DNA from: an uncultured Candidatus Melainabacteria bacterium
GTDB taxonomy: Bacteria; Cyanobacteriota; Vampirovibrionia; Gastranaerophilales; Gastranaerophilaceae
Length of the DNA stretch: 20,414 nucleotides
Direction: 5' to 3'
Assembly (NCBI GenBank): GCA_934692295.1
Contig: CAKUTL010000025.1
Span: forward strand, 1-20,414
Shown here: positions 14,600-20,414 of the stretch, piece by piece
Position numbering within the stretch: position 1 is the stretch's first letter
Layout of the letters: the number at the start of each line of letters is the position of its first letter
Program-made: the position numbers and the translations under genes
The notes under the pieces: model-generated
Databases searched by the model: none
Seen by the model: the letters and a program-made list of their open reading frames with translations, nothing else
What the model was told of the DNA's origin: nothing

Positions 14600-14785
14600 G
14601 TCATTCTGAGGGATAAACCGTTGAGTATGTAATATTATTTTGCAATTTACCCGAAGAATCTCTATCCGAACGCACCAGTTAGAGATCCTGAAATACCAAG
14701 TAAATTACATTTCGATTTCATCTCAACTAATTTTCTAGTCAATTCAGATGACATATACGTTCAGATGTTTCTCAGTATGACAGAT
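14600..14785. repeat. Degenerate palindromic intergenic repeat, copy 2
   Basis: CGTCATTCTGAGGG at the left and TCTCAGTATGACAG at the right form the outer inverted arms. The inner CCGAAGAATCTCTA (14651-14664) and TAGAGATCCTGAA (14680-14692) repeat the core of copy 1 with a different loop. The stretch 14438-14893 holds only this pair and the pilin gene terminator; no gene was seen. Confidence 0.6.
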
Positions 14786-14797
14786 TTGTTATAAACT

Positions 14798-14837
14798 AAA
14801 AAAAAGAGGGTGGAATAAGTTTAATTATTTCACCCTC
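14798..14837 (-). terminator. Rho-independent terminator of the pilin-like gene
   Basis: GAGGGTG (14806-14812) pairs with CACCCTC (14831-14837), and the stem is extended by AATAA/TTATT. On the reverse strand it is followed by eight T. It lies about 57 bp beyond the stop codon. Confidence 0.9.
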
Positions 14838-14893
14838 AAATAATGTAAAGCGTATCAAAGCGATTCGGTATCACTTTGACTTATTTTTTAAGT

Positions 14894-15679
14894 CTATTTT
14901 GATGATGTCAAAACATATTTTGCAGCATCTGATGCTGGTTCTACTGTTGCATCGTGGAATACTACTGGGAATACGTCTGTCATGTGTTTTGCGTCATTTT
15001 TAACTGTACAAGGTGTTTCTACCTTTTTTGATGCAGATAAATCGGTAGCGGATTTACCACAAGCAACTTCTTTGTTAGGTAACGTTGTACCATTTACGTC
15101 GATGAAACCAATACATCTTGCTAGAGAGCCTCCTTGACCTAAACTTGTTGAATTCACAACTTGACCTAATTCGAGAGTACAACCCTGAGCTGCTGCTGGA
15201 AAAGCTACGATTGCACCATCTGCCAATTGATATGCAAGATATGCATCCATAGAAGGTGTAGCACCTAAACTATCAGCATAGCCTTTTATTGAATATGCGG
15301 TTGAACCGTCTCCTGCAGCTCCGTCTTTGCCAGCTGCACCTGAATTTGCTCTTTTTAAATTTGATGGTTTGCCTACGTAAGTGTGACCAGTCAAAGTACC
15401 ATTTAACAATGAACAGAATGACATTACATTTTCTGGGTTTTCTGAACCACCACTTGCAGCGGTACAAGCTGTATCAGTACCGGCATAATCGAAATCATAT
15501 TGAGCTTGAGCCATCAAACCGGCTTGGTTCAATGTTGATAATGATTTTTTGAATTGAGATCTGAATTTTGCAGAGTTTGTATTAGCAATCAATGTTGGAA
15601 TTGTCATTGCCGCTACAACACCAATGATACCCAAAGTAATCAATACTTCTGCAAGAGTAAAGCCGAATCTTTTTGTCAT
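14894..15679 (-). CDS. Type IV pilin-like protein with prepilin signal
   Basis: The protein has 261 residues. MTKRFG|FTLAEVLITLGIIG is a classic class III prepilin signal: a short basic leader, cleavage by prepilin peptidase after Gly6, Phe7 to be methylated, and Glu11 at +5. The hydrophobic helix runs to about residue 25 and continues as an amphipathic alpha1 (TNSAKFRSQFKKSLSTLNQA). The globular part has six Cys (72, 89, 167, 189, 207, 224), possibly three disulfides, and a short Gly-rich segment (AAGKDGAAGDG, 115-125) that interrupts the domain. QLADGAIVAF (151-160) and FIDVNGTTLPNKE (192-204) are typical of pilin-like proteins I recall from gut Cyanobacteria relatives. It is a stand-alone gene with no assembly genes nearby, so it may be a minor or variant pilin. 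An AAAGGTGA ribosome site precedes the ATG. Confidence 0.9.
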   Translation of the reverse strand: MTKRFGFTLAEVLITLGIIGVVAAMTIPTLIANTNSAKFRSQFKKSLSTLNQAGLMAQAQYDFDYAGTDTACTAASGGSENPENVMSFCSLLNGTLTGHTYVGKPSNLKRANSGAAGKDGAAGDGSTAYSIKGYADSLGATPSMDAYLAYQLADGAIVAFPAAAQGCTLELGQVVNSTSLGQGGSLARCIGFIDVNGTTLPNKEVACGKSATDLSASKKVETPCTVKNDAKHMTDVFPVVFHDATVEPASDAAKYVLTSSK

Positions 15680-15811
15680 AATCTTTTCACCTTTCTTTTT
15701 GTAACTATATCGTATTAACCCAATTTTCCTCGTAATTCTTGTGGATTAATAACAACTTCCTATATACATGTTGTCATATCATGCCAATTTTGTCAACCCT
15801 AATTATTACAA

Positions 15812-15848
15812 AAGGATATATTTTATTTCATCCATATAGTGTATCCTT
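15812..15848 (+). promoter_or_regulatory. Inverted repeat around a -10 element, candidate XRE operator
   Basis: AAGGATATA (15812-15820) and TGTATCCTT (15840-15848) are inverted copies with one mismatch. They flank a TATAGT -10-like element (15835-15840) just ahead of the 107-residue XRE gene. No clear -35 was seen. Autoregulation is an inference. Confidence 0.35.
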
Positions 15849-15866
15849 AATAAAAAGAGGGAAAAT

Positions 15867-16190
15867 ATGGCTGTTTTAAGCAAACTTTTAGGGCAAAGGA
15901 TAAAAGAATTACGCAAGCGAAATAACTTGACTCAAGCTGGACTCGCCGAAATTATTGGGATGGAAACAACAAACCTCTGTAAGTTAGAAAACGGCGGTCA
16001 AATTCCCAAAGAAGAAAATATCGAAAAAATTGCTAAAGCATTAAAAGTAAATATAAAAGATTTATTTGATTTTGGCCATATGAAATCCATATCAACTCTT
16101 CAAGAGGAATTAATTTTACTCATCAAAAATGCAACAAGAAAAGAATTAGAACTGTATTATAAACTAATTATGGCAGTAAAAGAGGTCTAA
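15867..16190 (+). CDS. XRE-family transcriptional regulator (107 aa)
   Basis: The N-terminal HTH_3 domain occupies about residues 8-66: GQRIKELRKRNNLTQAGLAE (9-28) includes the first helices, and METTNLCKLENGGQIPKEEN (32-51) contains the recognition helix and the usual ENG turn. KVNIKDLFDF (60-69) ends the domain. The remaining 40 residues (STLQEELILLIKNATRKELE and after) form one or two amphipathic helices, suited to dimer formation. There is no ligand domain. GAGGG (15857-15861) lies 5 nt before the ATG. It is divergent from the pilin-like gene, with 187 bp between, so it might control that gene as well as itself; neither is shown. Length and layout are ordinary for this family. Confidence 0.92.
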   Translation: MAVLSKLLGQRIKELRKRNNLTQAGLAEIIGMETTNLCKLENGGQIPKEENIEKIAKALKVNIKDLFDFGHMKSISTLQEELILLIKNATRKELELYYKLIMAVKEV

Positions 16191-16285
16191 CGAAGAATCC
16201 ATTGCACTACCACCAGAAAAGTGACCGCTTTCACACAAATCTTTTTTCTCTAAAAATAAGCCTATCAATTCACCTAGTTATCCAT

Positions 16286-17569
16286 TTAGTTAACAGGGAT
16301 TTTTACACAGAACTCTGTTCTCACATTTTCTTCACTCTCAACAGTTATTTCCCCTCCGTGAGCTTCAGCTATCTGTTGTGACAAGTATAATCCCAAACCT
16401 GTTCCGACTTTTCTTAATTTTTTCGCAGCAGAATAATACTTATTAAATATCATTTTTATTTCATCCTTTGGAATTCCCTGCCCAAAATCAATAATAGAAA
16501 CAGCAATATAATTAGGAATAGTTTTTGCAGATACTTCAATAAATTCCTTCGTATTACTATGATCAATTGCATTGGAAATTAAATTCTTGATTACACGTTG
16601 AAATTGCATTGGATCCGCATTCAACATAGGGTTATCCACGGCGGGATGAAATACGATTTTCAACTTATTATCGTTTGCAATACCCTGCATTTCATCTACA
16701 ATTCCACTCAAAAATTCATTCAGATTTATTTCTTTCTTATACAGTTGAATTCCTTTTTCTTTAATTTTATAAGTTTCCAATAATATTTGAACTAAATCCA
16801 AAAGTTCTTTATTTGATGATTTCATACTATTTAATGCAAATTCTTGTTTATTAGAAATATCACCAAATTTTTTAGCTAAAAACAAATCAATCATATTTGC
16901 AGCCGCAACAATCGGAACTTTCAAATCGTGCGTTAATGTCGCAACAAAATCTTCTTTCAAATTTTCTATTTCTTTTTCAGTCGTAATATCTTTAATAATC
17001 AAGACATAACGTTTTTTCTCCAAGGATGAAAGAGGTTGAGAATTGATTACAAAATTGTTTGTCGGAGTATGCTTGATAAAAATTTCTATATTATTAAGTT
17101 TATCAATACTTGTTTCATCATCCGTCAATTGAATAAATTCAAAAACATTTTTACCAATTATATCTTTGCCTTTTATTCCAAACCATTTCAAAATTTTAGG
17201 AGTCGCCCTTAGAATTTCAAATTTTTCATTGATAATCAAAATCCCATCAGAAAGAGAATTGATAACCGATTCTAACAACTTATTTTGACGCATCAATTCT
17301 GCTTGATACTCAATAATCATTTTTTCTCTATCATTAAGAGTTTCGACCATTCTATTAATACTATCTGTCACGTTTTGATAAGTAGGATGCTCAATTTTTT
17401 CAATTTTTGTAGATAAATTTCCATAACGAATTGAATCAACAGTTGTTGTAACCTTACCAAGATAATCATTAATTTTTGACCACCTTTTGTTAGTTTTTCT
17501 AGTAATGAAAAACAAACATACAAAAACAATGATTAAACAAGTATTTATTATATAAAAATATGAAAACAT
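16286..17569 (-). CDS. Membrane-bound PAS sensor histidine kinase
   Basis: The protein has 427 residues with a single N-terminal membrane helix (about 5-23) and no extracellular loop, so it is anchored rather than a periplasmic sensor. A HAMP-like or helical linker follows (about 28-85), then a coiled coil (85-100) and a PAS domain (about 98-198: SLSDGILIINEKFEIL, then WFGIKGKDIIGKNVFEFI). The HisKA domain has His214 in TLTHDLKVPI. The HATPase_c domain is complete: N-box NLISNAIDHS (329-338), G1 DFGQGIP (361-367) and G2 GTGLGLYLSQQIAEAHGG (389-406). All catalytic motifs are intact, unlike the other kinase in this window. No response regulator is adjacent. It is divergent from the KdsC-like operon. 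Kinase activity is likely; signal and partner are unknown. Confidence 0.93.
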   Translation of the reverse strand: MFSYFYIINTCLIIVFVCLFFITRKTNKRWSKINDYLGKVTTTVDSIRYGNLSTKIEKIEHPTYQNVTDSINRMVETLNDREKMIIEYQAELMRQNKLLESVINSLSDGILIINEKFEILRATPKILKWFGIKGKDIIGKNVFEFIQLTDDETSIDKLNNIEIFIKHTPTNNFVINSQPLSSLEKKRYVLIIKDITTEKEIENLKEDFVATLTHDLKVPIVAAANMIDLFLAKKFGDISNKQEFALNSMKSSNKELLDLVQILLETYKIKEKGIQLYKKEINLNEFLSGIVDEMQGIANDNKLKIVFHPAVDNPMLNADPMQFQRVIKNLISNAIDHSNTKEFIEVSAKTIPNYIAVSIIDFGQGIPKDEIKMIFNKYYSAAKKLRKVGTGLGLYLSQQIAEAHGGEITVESEENVRTEFCVKIPVN

Positions 17570-17613
17570 TTATTACTTTTTACTCTCTATTATATTATAA
17601 TTTGCACGATTTA

Positions 17614-17622
17614 TGTTATAAT
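17614..17622 (+). promoter_or_regulatory. Extended -10 promoter of the KdsC-TPR-aspartate kinase genes
   Basis: TGTTATAAT is a perfect extended -10 (TGnTATAAT), which can work without a good -35; none is obvious. The predicted start is near 17629, with a leader of about 42 nt. Confidence 0.55.
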
Positions 17623-17670
17623 TATAGCAAATAGTTCGGAGTTTGTTAATACGGTTAGGATATTAAAATA

Positions 17671-18153
17671 ATGTCAAAGATAAAATTGCCTAAGTCAATA
17701 AAAATGGTAGTTACAGATTTTGATGGAGTAATTACGGATAATTGCGTTTATATTAATGAAGATTTTTCTATGTCGAGGAAATTAAACTTCAAAGATATTA
17801 TGGGATTTTTCATACTTAAGAGAAATGGAATTGATATTTCCATAATTTCAGGGGAAAAGAATTCCGCAATTGAAACTATGGCACAAAAATTTCAAATAAA
17901 TGAAATCCACCAGAATATAAGAATTAAAATTGACATCCTAAAAGACATCATAAAAAAATATAACCTAACTCAAGAAGAATATGTTTATATTGGAGATGAT
18001 ATAAACGATTTAGAATGTTTAAACTTTGCAAAATACAAAATTACTGTACCGCATGCAGTTGAAAAAGTAAAAAAAGTTGAATACATCCAAGTTACACAAA
18101 ACGAAGCAGGTAATGGGGCATTTAGAGAGGTAGCAGATTGTTTAGTTGGATAA
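17671..18153 (+). CDS. KdsC-like HAD phosphatase (probable 3-deoxy-D-manno-octulosonate 8-phosphate phosphatase)
   Basis: The 160-residue protein has the compact size of KdsC, a HAD-superfamily phosphatase without a cap domain that forms tetramers. Seen: nucleophile and acid Asp16 and Asp18 in VTDFDGVITDN, motif II Ser60 (SIISGEKNSA), Lys86 in the motif III region, GDDINDLECL (108-117) with the Mg-binding Asp residues, and GNGAFREVAD near the C-terminus, matching the GxGAxREV tail of the family. KdsC removes phosphate from Kdo-8-phosphate in lipopolysaccharide core synthesis in the cytoplasm. Related phosphatases act on other nine- or eight-carbon sugar acids, so the exact substrate is probable rather than certain. 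No other Kdo gene is in view. It is first of a tightly packed set; the following TPR gene starts 16 nt before this one ends. Confidence 0.85.
   Translation: MSKIKLPKSIKMVVTDFDGVITDNCVYINEDFSMSRKLNFKDIMGFFILKRNGIDISIISGEKNSAIETMAQKFQINEIHQNIRIKIDILKDIIKKYNLTQEEYVYIGDDINDLECLNFAKYKITVPHAVEKVKKVEYIQVTQNEAGNGAFREVADCLVG
18125..18130 (+). promoter_or_regulatory. Ribosome site inside the phosphatase gene that fixes the TTG start of the TPR gene
   Basis: GAGAGG lies 7 nt before the TTG at 18138, within the end of the upstream coding region. It supports a coupled start. Confidence 0.55.
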
Positions 18154-19628
18154 AAAATATATTTGAAAACATCAAAGCATTAAATTTTTCTGTTGATGAA
18201 TACAAAAGCGATTCTATTATTCAATCTTTGCCTTCAGTAGCATGTGTAAACAGGGCAAAAAAACTTATTGACCAAAAGAAATTTGATGAAGCCACAGCTC
18301 TACTAGAAAAAGCATTAGACATTTCAGACCAAGATAGTTTAGCTTATAAATACCTCGGTAAAATTTATGAATACAAGGGACAATTCTCAACAGCCGTTGA
18401 AAAATATGAACAATCTTCTAAAATTGACCCAAATGATAAAGAAATTTGGATTAGGCTTGGAATGTGTTATTTGAATTGCGAAAAATTCAATGAGGCAATT
18501 GAAGCATTTGAAACCGCAGATAAAGTAACTCCTTGTAATACAGATGTTCAAACCGGCTGGGGCATGGCTCTTATGCGTCAGAAAAAATTTGCACTCGCAA
18601 GAGATAAATTTTTAACCGCAATTAAAATTAGTAAATACAATTTCACCGCTATTCTACTTTCTGCGGTAATGGAGATAAAATTAAATGATTATGAAGCAGC
18701 AGAAATGAAATTAAAATTCTTAGCCCAAGTTGCTCCAAATGAGGGAAGTTTATACGAATATTCCCATCTAAAGCTATTAAAATCAGACTTTACAGAAGCT
18801 GAAAAATATGCAAAAAAAGCAATTGAAATAAATAAACACATGTTGCCTGCTTATTTCATCTTAGGAGAAATTTATTCTCTTCAAAAGGATATTGGAAAAA
18901 CAGAAGAAATATTCAACAAAGCACTCGAAAACGATTTAGAAGACTGTTCTTTAAGATTTGAATGGGGAAAAGCGTATATGCGAGTTTTTGAATTTTCAAA
19001 AGCGAAAGAACAATTTGAAAAATCGATTGAACAAAATAACAGTTATTTAGGACCAAAAATTGGGTTAGCATTAGTTAACGCATATAATGGTGATTTCTTC
19101 TTACTCGGAGAACTCAAAGAGAAAAATGGAGATAACACTTACATTCAAGAAGCGATTGGACTGGAAAACCTCGCCCAAGGGAAAACAGAAGAAGCAATTG
19201 ACTTTTTCAAAAAAGCACTAAGAACAGATAAAAAACAAACCTATAATTACCTCCACTTAGTTGAATGTTACAAAAAACTCGGAGATAACTACAAAGTTAG
19301 AGAATATTATGAAAAATTTATTTCTGAAAATTCTAATTATGTAAACGGATTTTTATCATATGCTCAATGGCTTATAGACGTTTCTGATTTTCAAGATGCT
19401 CAAAGAAAACTACGTAGAGCTGAAAAGTTAGCACCCGAAAATCCAGAGGTATTAAGTTTGTTATTTTTATGTTTATACACTCTTGTCAAGAATAACATTT
19501 GTGAATATAATATAAAGGAAGCAATTTCGGTAGCAGAAAAAGCTTCAAAAGTTTCAGGGAATTTTAAATATCAAAAAGAAAAAGAAGAACTGGAAAATAT
19601 TTTAACAGATATACAGGGAAATAATTAA
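18138..19628 (+). CDS. Tetratricopeptide-repeat protein
   Basis: The protein has 496 residues made almost wholly of about eleven TPR units from residue 34 on, for example KFDEATALLEKALDISDQDS, QFSTAVEKYEQSSKIDPND, KFNEAIEAFETADKVTP and DFTEAEKYAKKAIEINK. They form a helical solenoid for protein-protein contacts. The first 25 residues (FSWIKNIFENIKALNF) are amphipathic and could touch the membrane; there is no signal peptide. Unit boundaries become irregular around 310-340. The start is a TTG at 18138, supported by GAGAGG 7 nt upstream; the next ATG in frame is far inside the repeats. The gene overlaps the phosphatase gene by 16 nt and leaves a single base before the aspartate kinase. The partner and role are unknown; a scaffold function in envelope assembly is only a guess. 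Confidence 0.9.
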   Translation: MFSWIKNIFENIKALNFSVDEYKSDSIIQSLPSVACVNRAKKLIDQKKFDEATALLEKALDISDQDSLAYKYLGKIYEYKGQFSTAVEKYEQSSKIDPNDKEIWIRLGMCYLNCEKFNEAIEAFETADKVTPCNTDVQTGWGMALMRQKKFALARDKFLTAIKISKYNFTAILLSAVMEIKLNDYEAAEMKLKFLAQVAPNEGSLYEYSHLKLLKSDFTEAEKYAKKAIEINKHMLPAYFILGEIYSLQKDIGKTEEIFNKALENDLEDCSLRFEWGKAYMRVFEFSKAKEQFEKSIEQNNSYLGPKIGLALVNAYNGDFFLLGELKEKNGDNTYIQEAIGLENLAQGKTEEAIDFFKKALRTDKKQTYNYLHLVECYKKLGDNYKVREYYEKFISENSNYVNGFLSYAQWLIDVSDFQDAQRKLRRAEKLAPENPEVLSLLFLCLYTLVKNNICEYNIKEAISVAEKASKVSGNFKYQKEKEELENILTDIQGNN

Positions 19629-19629
19629 A

Positions 19630-20414
19630 TTGAGAAAAGTGATAGTTCAAAAATTTGGCGGAACATCTGTAGCAGATACAGACAAAATCAAAAACGTAGC
19701 TAAAACCGTCATTAGAGAAAAAGAAAATGGGAATGATGTAGTAGTTGTTGTTTCTGCAATGGGACACACTACAGACCATTTAGTAAAAATGGCAAGAGAT
19801 TTGAATCCAAATCCTTCTGCCAGAGAAATGGATATGCTTTTATCCACTGGAGAATGCGTATCAATCGCACTTCTTACAATGGCAATTCAAGCACAAGGCT
19901 ACAAGGCAGTAAGTTTCAATGCTACACAAATTGGAATTTTAACAGAAAATGTTCACTCTAAAGCTAGAATTATCGATATTAAAACTGATAAATTAAGAAA
20001 AAATCTTGATGAAGGAAATATTATTGTTGTGGCTGGGTTCCAAGGCGTTACCGAAGATGGAGAAATCACAACATTAGGTCGTGGAGGTTCAGATACCTCA
20101 GCAGTTGCACTTGCTGCAGCTTTAAATGCTGAAAGATGTGATATTTACACCGATGTTGAAGGTGTTTATACGACAGACCCAAGAGTTGTACCAAATGCCT
20201 CAAGATTAGATACTATTTCTTATGAAGAAATGCTAGAACTTGCTCATGCCGGAGCAAACGTACTTCATCCGAGAAGTGTTGAAACTGCAAAACAATATGC
20301 GGTACCATTAAGAGTAAGAAGCAGTTTCAAATTAGATAATATGGGAACTTTAATTGTAGGAGTTGAAAAAATGGAAATAAATAAACCAGTTGCAGGCGTG
20401 GCTGCAGATTTATC
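19630..20414 (+). CDS. lysC: Aspartate kinase, N-terminal 261 residues (3' end outside window)
   Basis: This enzyme phosphorylates aspartate, the first step to lysine/diaminopimelate, threonine and methionine. Seen: VQKFGGTSVAD (6-16) with the ATP-contacting Lys8, VVVVVSAMG (37-45), LSTGECVSIALL (71-82), GFQGVTEDGEITTLGRGGSD (136-155) and YTDVEGVYTTDPR (173-185), followed by AHAGANVLHPRSVETAK (205-221). The kinase domain is almost complete at the edge; the regulatory ACT domains would follow outside. The start is probably TTG at 19630, giving MRKVIVQKF; a GTG at 19639 is the alternative. AGGGA (19615-19619) is the only ribosome-like site and is 10 nt from the TTG, so the start is moderately sure. 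It begins one base after the TPR gene's stop and is likely co-transcribed. No lysine riboswitch fits in that gap. Confidence 0.93.
   Translation, partial: MRKVIVQKFGGTSVADTDKIKNVAKTVIREKENGNDVVVVVSAMGHTTDHLVKMARDLNPNPSAREMDMLLSTGECVSIALLTMAIQAQGYKAVSFNATQIGILTENVHSKARIIDIKTDKLRKNLDEGNIIVVAGFQGVTEDGEITTLGRGGSDTSAVALAAALNAERCDIYTDVEGVYTTDPRVVPNASRLDTISYEEMLELAHAGANVLHPRSVETAKQYAVPLRVRSSFKLDNMGTLIVGVEKMEINKPVAGVAADL

Noticed and set aside
14438..14800. Insertion sequence or non-coding RNA gene
   Set aside because: There is no transposase frame, no terminal repeats of an IS and no promoter-terminator pair. Two palindromic repeats explain the structure.
16191..16285. Terminator between the XRE gene and the convergent kinase gene
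   Set aside because: Only a 4-bp GTGA/TCAC stem precedes TCTTTTTTCT, too weak to call.
19600..19640. Lysine riboswitch ahead of the aspartate kinase gene
   Set aside because: There is one base between the TPR stop and the kinase start, and the region before it is coding.

Overview
The window is AT-rich DNA from a bacterium with a Gram-negative type of envelope. The signs are a Chlamydia-Pmp-like beta-helix surface protein with a signal peptide, a KdsC-type sugar phosphatase, a type IV pilin-like protein and a LysM membrane protein. The low GC content, the pilin N-terminus (GFTLAEVLITLGIIGVVAA) and the long lineage-type hypothetical proteins fit the non-photosynthetic gut relatives of Cyanobacteria (Gastranaerophilales/Vampirovibrionia). 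That placement is an inference from style, not proven here. I saw no rRNA, tRNA, CRISPR array, transposase or integrase.

Layout. 1-1171 (-): N-terminal part of a Pmp-like adhesin that runs off the left edge. 1338-2810 (-): soluble two-PAS histidine kinase. 2923-5277 (-): 784-residue protein of unknown function. 5430-9739 (+): four-gene operon of aldo/keto reductase, second aldo/keto reductase, membrane-anchored flavodoxin and a DXS-like thiamine-diphosphate enzyme with a signal peptide, closed by a hairpin terminator. 9797-12540 (-): small XRE regulator, 67-residue protein, SulP-STAS anion transporter and 113-residue protein, at least two of them with their own terminators. 12750-14108 (+): membrane protein with a LysM domain and a DKA/DKS tandem-repeat linker. 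14270-14437 (+): unlisted 55-residue gene, followed by about 450 bp without genes that holds two degenerate copies of a palindromic intergenic repeat. 14894-15679 (-): pilin-like protein. 15867-16190 (+): XRE regulator. 16286-17569 (-): membrane histidine kinase. 17671 to the right edge (+): tightly packed KdsC-like phosphatase, TPR protein and aspartate kinase.

How the genes may work together. The most unusual part is the 5430-9739 operon. It joins NAD(P)H-dependent carbonyl reductases to a flavodoxin and a DXS homologue, and the last two carry N-terminal export or anchor sequences. Its promoter has a 19-bp spacer with a central dyad, the layout used by MerR-family activators, although no MerR gene is present. 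This suggests an inducible carbonyl/redox response with an envelope-facing arm. The two histidine kinases have no response regulator beside them. The KdsC-TPR-aspartate kinase genes overlap or abut and use TTG starts, which suggests translational coupling.
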